DNA of 64,000 nt from Morchella semilibera (GCA_009192285.1 CM018605.1:824931-888930); one strand, 5' to 3'; positions 11,365 to 23,908 are shown, numbered from the stretch's first letter. Made by a program: numbers and translations. The notes: generated by a model from the letters alone, not told the origin.

Positions 11365-13342
11365 AAACCGATGCGTCAGATTATGTATCGGCCGGAATAT
11401 TATCACAACGAGACGACGAAGGAATAATCCATCTAGTTGCTTTCTTCTCCAAGACACACTCGTCTGCGGAGTGCAATTATGAGATCTACAAGAAAGAGTT
11501 ACTGGCCATTATTCGTTGTTTCGAGGAATGGAGACCTCATTTAGAGACAGCCCAGTTCCAAGTCAAAGTACTTACGGATCACCGCAATCTTGAGTACTTT
11601 ATGTCGACTAAACTACTGAATCGGCGTCAAACCCGGTGGGCGGAATTTTTGTCTCGATTTAATTTTATTATTCAATATCGGCCGGGGAAGCAGGGGAGAA
11701 AGGTAGATATTTTGACCAGGAAGCCGAAGGATTTACCGAAGGAGGGGGATGAAAGATTGGAACAACAAAGTCGTGTGGTATTGAAGAAGGAGAATTTAGA
11801 TGCAAAGATAGGTTTGTTAGCGGGTTCTTTGTCAAATGAACCCGCTGAAGGATCGTCTCCTGTACTTGATTTATTTAACAAAGCTTACCAGTGTGATAGC
11901 TTTCCGAGTGAAGTTCTATCCATGCTTCGGGACAGCGTTCGACAATCGAAAGAGATCTCGTTGGGCGAGTGCAAGGAAAGTGAGGGGGGGTTATTGCTTT
12001 ATCGGAATACCCTTCATGTCCCTGACTTTGATGAACTCAAGCTCTATCTGTTACGAGAGTATCACGATAAACCTTCGGCTGGACACCCTGGACGATCAAA
12101 GACTTTGGAACTTCTCAGCCGGGAATATTATTGGCCGACCATTTGGAAATATACAGACCGCTATGTCCAGAATTGCCATACCTTTCGGCGAAGCAAGACG
12201 AACTATAATCCCCTACAAGGAGTCCTGCGCCCATTATTGGTGCCCAAAGGACCCTGGACGGATGTCACGATGGATTTTGTAACGGGACTTCCGGAGAGTC
12301 ATGGATTTAATGCCATTCTAGTAGTAGTGGATCGGTTGACAAAGATGAAGCATTTGATTCCCACGACAGAGAATGTTAACGCCAGAGATCTGACTCGTCT
12401 ATATCTGGAGCAGGTATGGTTTAACCGAGACTATTGTTTCCGACCGAGGGACACAGTTTACTGCTGAATTCTGGAAAGTTCTCTGCGAACGACTGGAAAT
12501 TGCCCCTCGCTATTCCACAGCATTTCATCCTCAGACCGATGGACAAACAGAAAGGACCAATGCGATTATGGAACAGTATCTCTGCAGTTATGTATCATAT
12601 CAACAGGATAACTGGGCGGACTTTTTACCTCTGACTGAATTTGCTACTAATAATCATATTTCCGAGACTACTAATATGTCCCCCTTTCAGGCTAACTATG
12701 GGAGACATCCGAGAATGACATTTGGACCCTTACAACACGAACAGACGGTGAATGAGGACCAAGCTAATGGGTTGGTACGAGAGATGTCTCAGGTGTTCGA
12801 TTTTCTGAAAAGCAAGATGTTCAGGGCGCAGAAGATACAGGAGGAGATGGCCAACTTACACCAGACTCCGGCACCTCGATATGCGGTCAGCGATTTTGTT
12901 TGGCTCTCAACTAAGAATATCGAAACAAAACGACCCTCGAAAAAACTTGACTGGAAACAAATTGGGCCCTACCCGGTTAAACGAATTGTGAGCCTTCATG
13001 CCTATGAGTTGGAATTACCTGCCTCTATGAAAATACATCCGGTATTCCATGTTTCATTATTGTCGCCGACAGTTGGGGATCCTATTCCCGGACAAATTAT
13101 TGAACCACCCCCACCGGTGGAAGTTGAAGGAGAGACTGAATGAGAGGTAGTGGAGATATTGGATTCGCGGAAGAGGGGGCGAAGGGTGGAATACTTGGTT
13201 AGATATGCTGGATATGAAGAACCGTCCTGGCAACCTTCGGGTGATTTGGAACATAGCCCTGACCTTAGAAAAGCATTTCACGATCAATATCCTTCGAAAC
13301 CTCGGCCTATCAGGAGCTAGGCCCTTGGAGGGGACCTGATCT

Positions 13343-13972
13343 GTCCCGGCGTCTTGGCATTTGTCCTGACAGTTCGGTAGATGATGTACGGTTGGGGTTG
13401 TTAGGGTAATGTTAAGCGAGCGCGGGGAGTGCGAGGTGGAGGCTGTCGTAATTAAGTTCTGGGAGGTTCGATGGCGTGATGGATTGGTAATGTAGAATAG
13501 CGGAGATGGTGGGGAGGATTATGGGATGTAGTAGCAACGGGTTTCTATGAGGTTATATGAGCGGAAGTGTGAGTCATAGCGGACTAGTGGAGGAGGTGTG
13601 TTAAATAGCGGGGATAGATGTTTTCCTTAGTTCTTTCTTCCTTTTCTCTCTGTCTCGTCTTCCTGTTATCTCAGTACATAGGAATCCACTCCTATTCTCA
13701 AGTCATAGCTCCACGTACCCAAGATCCTGTCCTCTAAAGAGGAAAACCATAGTACCTTTCATCGTTCACGTTGAGGTCCATTGGGTCCTCACTCTCCCTG
13801 CTCTGCGCTCTTGTGCCCTTGCTCTTGCCTCTACCTTCGCCTGTGCCTGTGCGTGTGCCTGGCCGGTGTCGTCTCTGTCTTCGTCAGTCCCCTCGTCGCG
13901 TAGACTGTGCTCTTCGAGTCCTTCTGCGTCATCATTGTTATCTTCTTCTTTGCGTCGGGTTACTCCGTCACA
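13343..13972 (+). repeat. 3' LTR-B of Gypsy-B1
   Basis: TGTCCCGGCG...CCGTCACA, 630 bp. Preceded by a purine-rich stretch (ttggaggggacctgatc, 13325-13341) that may act as polypurine tract; the same stretch precedes 17824. Confidence 0.9.
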
Positions 13973-13974
13973 GT

Positions 13975-14079
13975 TTTGCCCTTGTCTTCGTCAGTCTCCT
14001 CGTCGCTTAGGCTGTGCTTCTCAGGTTCTTCTGCGTCATTATTGTCATCTTCTTCTTTGCGTCGGGTTATTCCATCACA
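13975..14079 (+). repeat. LTR-B 3' end fragment
   Basis: The last ~105 bp of an LTR-B (ending gggttattccatcaca) follows directly after the full B1 LTR and abuts B2 pol sequence. Likely a recombination scar. Confidence 0.75.
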
Positions 14080-14134
14080 CCAACCTAGCACGGGCTAATT
14101 ATTTTACCAAGTTGGACTTACGGTGGGGCTATAA

Positions 14135-14729
14135 TATCACGGCGTACCATGAATTTCGCAGAAGAGGAAGATATTTGAGAATAGGCTTTTTGGTTGCGGT
14201 GTTTCCTTTCGAGTTCTTGGAGTTTCTATAGGTTTCCGTTACACGATGTTATGAGTCATGATTGTACAGGGATTAGGAGGGGTATATATATACATTTCTA
14301 CAGATCTTTCCTTTGTTCCTTTCTTTCTCTTTCCTTTCCTACGTGTTCTTCCTGTTATCAACCCTACGGTTTAGTTTTGTTTTACCTTGTGTCTTTAGTT
14401 CTGAATATATTACGTCATAACCATAGTCGCGGCCAAGACCCTTGTAGGTCTCCTATAGTAGCTTACTTCGTCCTCGTCCTCATCCTCGTTCTCGCTCTCG
14501 TCTCGCCTCGCCTCGTTTCATCTCGACTATAGTCCATGACAGTAGTGCCTATCATCTACTGGTATCTTCGCCTCCATAACTTTGTCCGAGAGGCCATCTG
14601 GACTCTCTGCCCTACAACTCTCCTCCTCGGTTAGGTTCCCCCGTCATTGCCCCTCATCCTCATTCTCGTTTCTGCCTCGGTTGTGTACCTCGGCCCTCTT
14701 GTTCGTTGTCTCCGTGTTGCTCCGTAACA
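14135..14729 (+). repeat. Solo LTR-E in B2 RT, TSD TATAA/TACAA
   Basis: TATCACGGCG...CTCCGTAACA, 595 bp, flanked by TATAA (14130-14134) and TACAA (14730-14734), one transition apart. RT codons for ...WGYN / QIRIKEG continue on either side, as in uninterrupted B1. Confidence 0.9.
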
Positions 14730-16185
14730 TACAATCAAATTAGAATTAAGGAAGGAGATGAATGGAAGACGGCTTTTAGGACCCGCTATGGACATTGGGA
14801 ATATATGGTTATGCCTTTTGGATTGACAAATGCTCCTGCTACCTTTCAACGCTGGATTAACGATATCCTAAAACCTTTTCTCGATCGCTGTACCACTACC
14901 TATCTTGGTGATATCCTTATTTATTCGGAAACCTTGGAACAGCATCAGCAGGATGTACAACAGATGCTGGAAGCCCTGGAAGCCAATCAGGTTCATCTAA
15001 AATCAGAAAAGTGCCGATTCAGCGTACAAGAGACAAAATACTTGGGCATGATCTTGACTCCTGGAGGAATGAAGATGGACCTTGCCAAAGTACAAATGAT
15101 TGTGGACTAGGATGCGCCAAAGACAGTGAAGGAGGTTCAGGAATTTCTTGGGTTTGTCAATTTTTACCGACGTTTTATTTATGCTTATTCCAGAGTGGCT
15201 CGGCCCTTGACAACTTTGATGAAAAAGCATGTACGGTTTGAGTGGACCCAGAAGGTGGAACAAGCCTTTCAGAAACTCAAGACTGCTTTTACCACCGCTC
15301 CGGTATTGATGCACCCTGATCCTGAGAAGGAATTTATTGTGGAAACTGATGCATCGGATTATGTTTCGGCAGGGATACTATCACAACGAGACGATGAAGG
15401 AATACTTCATCCAGTTGCTTTTTTTTCTAAGACACACTTACCTGCGGAATGCAATTATGAGATCTATGACAAGGAGTTGTTAGCTATTATTCGTTGTTTC
15501 GAGGAATGGAGATCCCATCTGGAGACGGCGCAATTCCAAGTAAAAGTACTCACAGATCATTGCAACCTTGAGTACTTTATATCTACCAAATTGTTGAACC
15601 AGCGTCAAACCTGCTGGGCGGAGCTCTTGTCTCGATTTAACTTTGTGAATCAATATAGGCCGGGAAAACAGGGAAGCAAGGTTGATATTCTGACCAGAAG
15701 GCCTAAGGATCTACCAAAGGAAGGGGATGAGAGATTGGAACAACAAAGTCGAGTGGTTCTGAAGAAGGAGAATTTAGATTCAAGAATAGGTTTGTTAGTG
15801 GGCTCTTTGTCAAATGAACCCACTGAAGGATCGTCTCCCATACTTGATTTATTTAATAAAGCTTACCAGAGTGATAGCTTCCCAAGAAAAATTTATCTAT
15901 GCTCCGAGACGTCGTCCAACAATCAAAAGAGATATCCCTGACTGAGTGAAAGGAGAATGAGAATGGGTTATTGCTTTACCGGAAAACACTCTATGTCGCT
16001 GACTATGATGAACTTAAGCTTTGCCTGCTACGGGAATACTACGATAAACCCTCTACTGGACATTTGGGATGATCAAAGACATTGGAACTCCTGAGCTGGA
16101 ACTATTATTAGCCGACCATGCGGAAGTATGTAGACCGCTATGTCCAGAATTGCTATACTTGCCGGCGGAACAAAGTGAGTCATAA

Positions 16186-16673
16186 TATCACGGGGCGATG
16201 CGAGGACGTAGTCAGAAGAGCCAAGGTACACAACCGAGGCAGGGAAGCAAAGCGAAGCGAGGTGGGGCAGGCGAGGTAGAATGTACTGGAATAACCAAGA
16301 GCGAGGACACGAGGTGATAGAGATCACGGGGACTATGGAGGTAGAGCGAGATCCCCGAAGGGGGTTCTTTCAGCGAGACTAAAGGTCCTAAAGTACAGTA
16401 TTGACTAAAGGGACAGGAAGGTTGCGTGAAGAAGAAAGGAAAGAAAGGAAAACTCTACAAGCAAGGGCGAGAGCTCCCTATATATAGCCCTAGCAATCCT
16501 ACGCTGACTCTTCCCATAGAACCCCATAGAACCTAAAGGAAATCCTTCGATTACCAATAAATGCGCATCGTTGACTCATAGAAACCCTGCAACGAAAGCC
16601 CATAGAACCTTATAGAAAACCCTGACTAATCCTTCTTCCCGCAACACCGCTAAATCCGTTCCACGCCGTGATA
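16186..16673 (-). repeat. Solo LTR-F in B2 integrase, TSD CATAA
   Basis: TATCACGGGG...CGCCGTGATA, 488 bp, exact CATAA at 16181-16185 and 16674-16678. Read on the minus strand it has the promoter-like TATATATAG and CT tract of the other LTR-F copies. Confidence 0.92.
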
Positions 16674-17823
16674 CATAATCATCTTCAAGGAGTCCTGCGA
16701 CCGCTATCAGTACCCAAGGGATCTTGGACGGATATTACCATGGATTTTGTAACCGGACTGCCAGAGAGCAGTGGGTTTAATGCTATACTTGTGGTAGTAG
16801 ACCGATTAACAAAAATGAAGCATTTGATTCCCACAATAGAAAATGTCAACACCAGGGATCTGTCTCGTCTATACCTGAGGCAGGTATGGAAGTTACATGG
16901 GTTACCAGAGACTATTATTTCATATCGAGGGACACAGTTTACCGCTGAGTTTGGGAAGACTCTCTGTGATAGTCTAGAAATTGTTCCCCGATATTCCACC
17001 GCCTTTCATCCGCAAACCGATGGGCAAACAGAAAGGACCAATGCAATTATGGAATAATTCCTCCGCACTTATGTATCATATCAACAGGATAATTGTGTTG
17101 ATTTCCTCCCCCTTGTCGAGTTTGCTACGAATAACTATATTTCCGAAAACACTAATATGTCCCCCTTTCAAGCAAACTACGGGAGACATCCGAGGATAAC
17201 ATTTGTACCATTACAATATGAGCAGACGGTGAATGAGGATCAGGCGAATGGATTGGCACAGGAGATGTTTCAGGTTTTTGATTTTTCTGAAGAATGAAAT
17301 GTTTAGGGCTCAAAAGCTACAGGAGGAAATGGCCAATCTTCATCGTACCCCAGCACCTCGATATATAGTCGGCAATTCTGTCTAGTTTTCTACTTGAAAT
17401 CTTGAAACAAAGTGGCCCTCAAAGAAACTCGATTGGAAGCAAATTGGACCCTATCCGGTTAAACGAATTGTGAGTCCCTATGCTTATGAGCTTGAATTAC
17501 TCACTTCCATGAAAATTCATCTGATGTTTCATGGCTCATTGTTATCGCTGGCGGTTATCGACCCGGTTCCAAGGCAAGTTGTTGAACCACCCCCACCTGT
17601 GGAAGTCGAAGGAGAAATTGAATGGGAAGTGGCCGAGATATTGGATTCGAGGAGGAGAGGATGAAGGGTGGAGTATTTGTTTAAATATGTTGGATACAAA
17701 GAACCTTCCTGGCAACCTTCAAGTGATCTAGAACACAGTCCTGATCTCCAAAGAGTATTTCACGATCAATACCTATCGAAACCTCGGCCTATCAGGAGCT
17801 AGGCCCTAGGAGGGGACCTGATC

Positions 17824-18421
17824 TGTCCCAGCGTCTTGGCATCAGTCCCGGGAATTTGGTAGTTGAATCGCTTATGTAACTAATGAGGAAGAGTTAAGCG
17901 AGGAGGGGGTGTGCTGAGAGGGGGTTGTCGTTATTAGGTTCAAGGAGGTTTGATGACGTGGTGGATTTGTAATTGAAATAACGGAGGTGGTGGGGAGGAT
18001 TACGAGGTGTGGTAGCGATGGGTTCCATGGGGTTCTATAAGCAAAAGTGTGAGTCATAGCGGACTAGTGGAGGAGGTGTGTTAAATAGCGGGGATAGACG
18101 TTTTCTTTAGTTCTTTCTTTCTTTTCTCTCTGTCTCGTCTTCCTGTTATCTCGGTACATGGGAATCTACTCCTATTTCTACGCCATGGCTCTTCGTACCA
18201 AAAACTCGGTCCTCTCAAAGGAGGAAACCTATAGTACTTCTTATCGTTCTCGTTGGGGTCCATCTGGTCCTCACTCTCCCTGCCCTGTGTCCTTGTGCCT
18301 TTGCCCTTGCCCTTGCCTTTGCCTTTGTCTTCGTCGGTCCCCTCGTCGCTTCGGCTGTGCTCCTCGGGTCTTCTGCGTCATCATTGTCATCTTCTTCTTT
18401 GCGTCAGGCTACTCCGTCACA
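17824..18421 (+). repeat. 3' LTR-B of Gypsy-B2
   Basis: TGTCCCAGCG...TCCGTCACA, 598 bp, directly after the B2 purine-rich stretch (aggaggggacctgatc). Confidence 0.88.
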
Positions 18422-18592
18422 GTTTGTCGTCTTATGTTTCTATGGGGACCGGTAATGAAATTATAGAGATGCTGGAGAGGAATACGAGGTATGATTACAT
18501 TGTAGTTTCTATGAGTTTCTACAAGCTGATGTATGAGTCATCCTGGGCTGATGGAGGAGGGTGTTAAATAGTAAGAATAGATATTTCCTTTA
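18422..18592 (+). repeat. Diverged LTR-B fragment
   Basis: Resembles the middle of LTR-B (agaggaatacgaggtatg, gagtcat, gttaaatag). No clear ends. Element H is inserted at its right edge. Confidence 0.6.
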
Positions 18593-19366
18593 CATCAGCA
18601 AGACTTCATTTGTCTCCTGATGTGTGACGGAGTAACCCGACGCAAAGAAGAAGATGACAATGATGACGCAGAAGACCCGAGGAGCACAGCCGAAGCGACG
18701 AGGGGACTGACGAAAACAGAGGCGACACTGGCCAGGCACAAGCACAGGCACAGGCAAAGGTAGAGGCAAGAGCAAGGGCACAAGAGCGCAGAGCAGGGAG
18801 AGTGAGGACCGAATGGACCTCAACGTGAACGATGAAAGGTACTATGGTTTTCCTCTTGTCAAAGGATCGAGTCTTTGGTACGAGAGGCTATGGCTTGGAA
18901 ACAGGAGTAGATTCCTATGTACCAGGATAACAGGAAGACGAGACGAAGAGAAAAGAAAGAAAGAACTAAGGAAAACATCTATCCCCGCTATTTAACACAC
19001 CTCCTCCACTAGTCCGCTATTACTCACACTTTCGCTCATAGAACCCCATAGAAACCCATCGCTACCACACCTTGTAATCTTCCCCACCATCTCCGCTATT
19101 CTACATTACCAATCCATCACGCCATCGAACCTCCTAGAACCCAATGACGACAACCTCCACCTCGCGCTCCCCACTCTCGCTTAGCATTACCCTAACATCC
19201 ACAACCATGCATCACCCACCGAACTGTCGAGGCAGATGCCAAGACGCTAGGACATGATGTCTCCTGAGCCTCAGGAGGTTCAAAAAATATCCAGGAGTCT
19301 CAGGAGACTCTCAGGAGACCTGGGAGACTGTTGGGAGACTCCACTCACAAGTTGAATTTGCTGATG
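18593..19366 (+). repeat. Element H copy 4, split by LTR-B
   Basis: H halves 18593-18622 (30 bp) and 19260-19366 (107 bp) sum to exactly 137 bp once the LTR-B and its TGATG repeat are removed. TA flanks at 18591-18592 and 19367-19368. Here H is older than the LTR, the reverse of the relation in LTR-G. Confidence 0.92.
18623..19254 (-). repeat. Solo LTR-B inside element H, TSD TGATG
   Basis: TGTGACGGAG...GCTAGGACA, 632 bp, exact TGATG at 18618-18622 and 19255-19259. Confidence 0.94.
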
Positions 19367-21131
19367 TAATTCTTTTCTATTTTTTCTCTTCGTCTCGTCT
19401 TTCTGTTATCTCTGTACATAGTATGCCGGAGTAACCGGGAGACAAATTAGCGGAAGATAATGATGAAACAGAAGGACTCGAAGAGTATAGCTAGCACAAC
19501 GAAAACACTCACGAGGGCGCAGACAATACTGGGCAGGCACAGGTACCGGCACTGGTGATGTGACGGGGCTCTGCCTCTACTAACAAGAGTGTAAGAGACA
19601 AGAGGGCTGGTAGAATATGGAAGTTAGGTTTAGAGAGTAAAGATTCTTTTGGTAGACTTAGAATAATCTTAAGGGCTTTCTTCCGCTTGTTACAATTGAT
19701 GATGAGAAAAACTAGAACAGGTGGGCAAAAATAGACATGGGTGCTTATACTCCAAATCTCTCTGTTTCCTGTATTCCACCGCTCTTACTAAGTTCCGGTG
19801 AAAGCTCTATTTCGGAGTGGAAACAATTCCTCCGCTACCCCACTTCTCTCTAAGTACTAGCGGGTGTTTCCGGTCCTAGAGTAAGTACCCTTAGCCAGGG
19901 TAAAGGATCACCTGCAGCCTGGCTGTCACACAGCTCCAGGCCTGCATTAGATGAGTCTCTGCTCAGATGATTTACCCAAGGTGGCTACAGAGCTGTAATT
20001 TATTGTAGATTATTCCCGAGCATAACCACTACCACTTGCAGCAGGACCATTCATGCACAGAGGGATACTGGAAATGCCCGGCACTTAGAAACCTTTCTCT
20101 AGTCAGTCCTCTATTCACTGACAAGGCCTAGACTCGTTAGCCCATCCTTTCATGAATAGATCTCCACCCTAGCTGTCAGAAGGTAGGTAGGTACACTTAC
20201 AGCAGGTTGCGTTCCTCACTGCAGGTACTTTTCTTGTCACTGTAACTGCTGGATTCTATCAATAACTCTGAGCCTATAACAGGTCCGGTGAGAACTATTG
20301 TCCTAACCATTGGTATGGCTCTATTATAGGCGAGTGCAAAGGTAAGGACAGAGGCAAAGGGGGCATGAATGAAGGAGAGTGAGGACCGGATGGACCTTAA
20401 CGAGAACGATGAAAGGTAGTGTAGGTTTCCTCGTAACTGAGAACAAAGTTCAAGGTCGAAGGGACTATGGCTTGTAGATAGAAGTATATTCCTATGTATC
20501 GAAATAACAGGAAGACGGGACAAAGAGAAAAGAAAGAAAGAAAAAACTAAAGAAAACATCTATCTCTGCTATTTAACACTTCATTCCCAATAGTTCGGTA
20601 TGACTCATATATCAGCCCATAGAAACCTATAGAAATTCATCGCAAATATATCTTGTATTCCTCCCCACCATCCAGCTAAAACCTATTACCAACCTTCCTG
20701 CAACCGGACCTCATGGACCTTATTTACGATATCTTCACCTCAGTTCCTCTCCTCCTCGCTTAACATAATCCCTTCTGTTACCACACTGTCACTTCTAACA
20801 ATCTTTCGGGACCTATGCCAAGACATCGGGACACATAGAAAAATACTACTATTCTTACACCCATAGTTCTCTCGACTCTGGTATTTGTCTTCAGTAACTG
20901 GGAAATCCATACCATTTCTCATAGTTTCTATTAAGGTCCATCCGGTCCTCACTCCCTCTTTCCCTCGCTCTCTTGCCGGTGGCCTTGCTTTTGGCTCTGC
21001 CGGTGCCTATGCTTGTGCCTGCCAGGTGTTCATCTCATACTCGTCAGTGTTCTTGTTCTGCTGACTGTGCTCTTTGAGATCTGCTGCCTCATCATTGTCA
21101 TTTGTCACGTTGTGCCCAGTTACTCCATCAT
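19367..21131. repeat. Mosaic of degenerate LTR-B-like pieces
   Basis: Contains a short plus-strand LTR-B piece (19370-19422), a minus piece (19423-19558), a minus piece ending ...atgccaagacatcgggaca (~20326-20833), and a plus piece ending ...agttactccatcata (~20850-21131). The block 19559-20325 has no match elsewhere in the window; it starts tgtgacggggctc and may be another LTR or insertion, but I found no convincing target duplication. No gene seen. Confidence 0.55.
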
Positions 21132-21441
21132 ACACTCATGTTCAACAAATCCTGCGACAGTAAGACAACGTAATAGCAGCACACGTAATTCAGCACTACT
21201 CAACAATATTTGATTCAATGAGTTTGAAGCTAAAACAATAGAAAAGGATGGAGGAGATTTTTCATATTTCTAAGTATTGAGAAAATCTCGGAATTCTTGA
21301 TTGAATAATTCACCTTCAGATTAGAAACCCTAAAATGACAATTTGACACAGGAGATGTAATTTACAATTTCACAGCCACACAAAGCGATATTTTTGAGCT
21401 TTTAATTTCTATAGAAAAATTATAAACTAGTATATGTTGGA
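21132..21441. other. No recognisable feature
   Basis: AT-rich sequence without a plausible ORF or repeat match in this window. Its right end supplies the TTGGA target of the next LTR. Confidence 0.5.
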
Positions 21442-22069
21442 TGTCTCGACGTCTTAGCATCAGTCCCGGGGATTTAGTAGTCGAAGCGTTGATGTAAGTA
21501 ATGAGGAAGAGTTAAGCGACGAGGGGGTGTGCTGAGAGAGGGGTGTCGTCATTGGGCTCTAGGATGTTCGATGGCGTGATAGATTTGTAATGGGAATAAT
21601 GGAGGTAGTGGGAAGGAATACGAGGTGTGGTAGCGATGGGTTTTTATGAGGTTCTATGGGCGAAGTGTGAGTCATAGCGTACTGGTGGGGGAGATGTGTT
21701 AAATAGCGGGGATAGATGTTTTTCTTAGTTCTTTTTTTCTTTTCTCTCTGTCTCGTCTTCCTGTTATTTCGGCATATAGGAATCTATACCTATCTCTAAG
21801 CCCCAGCTCCTCGTACCTAAAACTCTGTCCTCTACCAGGAAATCTATAGTATCTCTCATCGCTCTTGTTGAGGTCCATCCGGTCCTCACTTTCCCCGCTA
21901 TGTGCTCTTGTACCCTTGCCCTTGTCTTTGCCTTCGCCAGTGCCTGTGCTTGTACCTGCCTAATGTTGCCCTTGTCTTCGTCGCTCTCCTCATCGCGTAG
22001 ACTGTGCTCCTCGAGCCCTTCTGCGTCATCATTGTCATCTTCTTCTTTGCGTCGGGTTACTCCTTCACA
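21442..22069 (+). repeat. Solo LTR-B, TSD TTGGA
   Basis: TGTCTCGACG...CTCCTTCACA, 628 bp, exact TTGGA at 21437-21441 and 22070-22074. Confidence 0.93.
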
Positions 22070-22296
22070 TTGGATGGAAATATTTTGTTTATCCAATATG
22101 TCAATATATAGATATCCATTGATTTGCATCAAATTTACAGGCTTTCTCTAATACTATACCATAAAAGAAATATTATCCTCCAAATTCCATAGATGCATAT
22201 TTTCAATCTCTACTGGATCAGAGTCAATAATTATCTTGTTTTAATCAAATTGATTTCATAATTGTTGGTTGGGAGATGTTTTATAATATTGTTGTA

Positions 22297-22433
22297 CATC
22301 AGCAAGACCTCATTTGTCTCCTGATGTCTCCTGAGCCTCAGGAGACTCAAAAAATGTCCAGAAATCTCAGGAGAGTCTCAGGAGACCCGGGAGACTGATG
22401 GGAGACTCCAGTCACAAGTTGAGCTTGCTGATG
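22297..22433 (+). repeat. Element H copy 5
   Basis: 137 bp, TA at 22295-22296 and 22434-22435. Inserted in AT-rich intergenic sequence. Confidence 0.93.
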
Positions 22434-23300
22434 TAGTGCTATGTCGCAGGACCTGTTGGACACAGCTGCACTTGGCTGCAATATTTGTATGAGGGAAAGA
22501 GATACGGAGACGCTTCATATTTTCTCATTTGAAAAATCTACATATTTTCCTAAAAATACAAAAGATTAACTGCTGAATATCGCTCCATCTCAGTTTCCCA
22601 TGAGTAGTGGTTTATAGTCATCAAAAAAGTTGCTGAAGTTTGGGGAGGATAAGAGTAGAAATGAAGTCAAGGAGATTGTGTTGTGAGAACTACGGGGCAT
22701 ATCATCCTAATACCTACTTGGCTATCAAGTATTATCTTTTCAAAAAATTATATTATCTGCCCAACCAGCTCTATTTGCAGGCCCTTACTTTTTAAAATTC
22801 TACAATAGGCGTCTCAGTATACAGCTCTAGGATATATTGGGTGAACTGTATGGGGGGTTGATAGGTGATGTTGTGAACAGCAGAAGGCAGAAAGGTGTGA
22901 ACTAGATTAGATTTTGGCAATGCCAATCCCCATATAGGATCATCAAACTTGATTTTTTTATTGATCTATCTTTATCAAATTTTAGATATTGAGGTCTTCT
23001 GCAGCTTTTTATTTAGAGTTTGAAGCTGTCCCGGGTTGCTGCCCAAAACCTATAATGGAGGAGTAATTTTCAAGTGAAGTTCTATCCACATACTAGTTAT
23101 AGTTCAAAATGTCTCAATGAACAACACAAGCGAGTAAATCATCCAAGTCTATACGAGTTGAACTTTCAATATCATTACGTTTCAAAATCAGAACTCTTTG
23201 CCATATTACTTTTTGGACTTTTTGAAAAATTAGTACATAGTTGGAGATACCGTTATCTATTGTATACAAAATTTGCAAAATTTTTTCGCTCTCTCCTGAA
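22434..23300. other. Intergenic, nothing recognised
   Basis: AT-rich, no convincing ORF or repeat. It leads into the Tc1/mariner relic; short AT-rich inverted motifs occur, but I could not define transposon ends. Confidence 0.5.
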
Positions 23301-23598
23301 ATAGTTCTAGGCCAACCCACCCCCAAGCTACAACTCCCAGGTTGTCAAGACTGTCCGCGTGTACTTTCAGCAATAGTACCGAAAGATATTATTGCTCATG
23401 ATACTACTAAACAGGAAAACTATCATAAACCAATTCAACAAATTGTAGAGGAATTATTGATTAGGGTAGATATACGTGCCATTCGTAAAGCCTTTGCTGA
23501 GCAGGGTTACCATCGATATGTTGCTTATATTAAGCTCTATCTTTTACTGAAAGCAAAAATCAAAAATCTGGATTGTGCAAACGACAGAATGCGTGATT

Positions 23599-23735
23599 CA
23601 TCAGCAAGCTCAACTTGTGACTGGAGTCTCCCAACAGTCTCCCGGGTCTCCTGAGACACTCCTGAGATTCCTGGACATTTTTTGAGTCTCCTGAGGCTCA
23701 GGAGACATTAGGAGACAAATGAGGTCTTGCTGATG
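23599..23735 (-). repeat. Element H copy 6
   Basis: 137 bp, reverse orientation, inside the Tc1 relic. Flanks TT/TT rather than TA. Confidence 0.92.
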
Positions 23736-23908
23736 TTGATGCAAGGAAGATTATAGGAAAGTGATCTGTACAAACGAGTTTGCTTTTAATGTTCGAGGAT
23801 TCTTAGGTAACACTTGAGTAACAAAAAAAACCCAGAGAGGAATATCTTGAAGATTGTTTCATTCCCAAGTTCAGGAAATTAGAAACAGTAATAGTTTGGG
23901 TCTGTATA

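Larger units (their letters stand above)
9099..13320 (+). pseudogene. pol: Gypsy-B1 pol with chromodomain (broken, split by LTR-G)
   Basis: Likely start MDGNQLIVV at 9135. Protease DTGASGYAFID (~9210-9245). TAA at 9732-9734, and frame loss between ~9880 and 9955. RT is open from 9955 ([23 protein letters not shown] at ~10290) to 10737, where LTR-G interrupts at the RNase H start (ME-T / DASDYVSAG resumes at ~11370). Integrase follows; an 11-nt deletion near 12418 shifts frame just after LEQVW. The second half runs from 12568 and includes [12 protein letters not shown] (~12946). TGA at 13141-13143 replaces Trp. The chromodomain (VEYLVRYAGYEEPSWQP) ends at TAG 13318-13320. Confidence 0.87.
6543..13972 (+). 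mobile_element. Gypsy-B1: nested chromovirus, LTRs LTR-B
   Basis: 5' LTR-B 6543-7740, gag 7802-9060, pol ~9135-13320, 3' LTR-B 13343-13972. The paired LTRs assign the abundant LTR-B solo family to this element type. It is disrupted by LTR-E (6922-7499) and by LTR-G (10738-11364), which itself contains H. Flanking bases do not give a clean target duplication, so the right flank is probably rearranged. Dead by stops and frameshifts. Confidence 0.85.
14080..17802 (+). pseudogene. pol: Gypsy-B2 pol fragment (broken)
   Basis: RT to chromodomain, collinear with B1 from ~10070. The RT box reads YLGD instead of YLDD (~14903), a lost catalytic Asp. TAG at 15108-15110 replaces Trp. RNase H ([11 protein letters not shown], ~15344) is open to ~15941, then many stops. 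LTR-F splits the integrase zinc region. The integrase core ([29 protein letters not shown]) lies at 16741-17056 and ends at TAA 17055-17057. Further stops follow, including TAG ~17383. The chromodomain region ends at TAG 17800-17802. Confidence 0.85.
14080..18421 (+). mobile_element. Gypsy-B2, 5'-truncated
   Basis: Starts abruptly inside RT ([18 protein letters not shown]) at the point corresponding to ~10070 in B1, and continues to a 3' LTR-B (17824-18421). It lacks 5' LTR, gag and protease. It contains nested LTR-E (14135-14729) and LTR-F (16186-16673). Confidence 0.85.

Noticed and set aside
19559-20325. Possible copia-type LTR (TGTGACGGGGCTC start)
   Set aside because: I could not find matching ends or a 5-bp duplication; left as an unassigned block.
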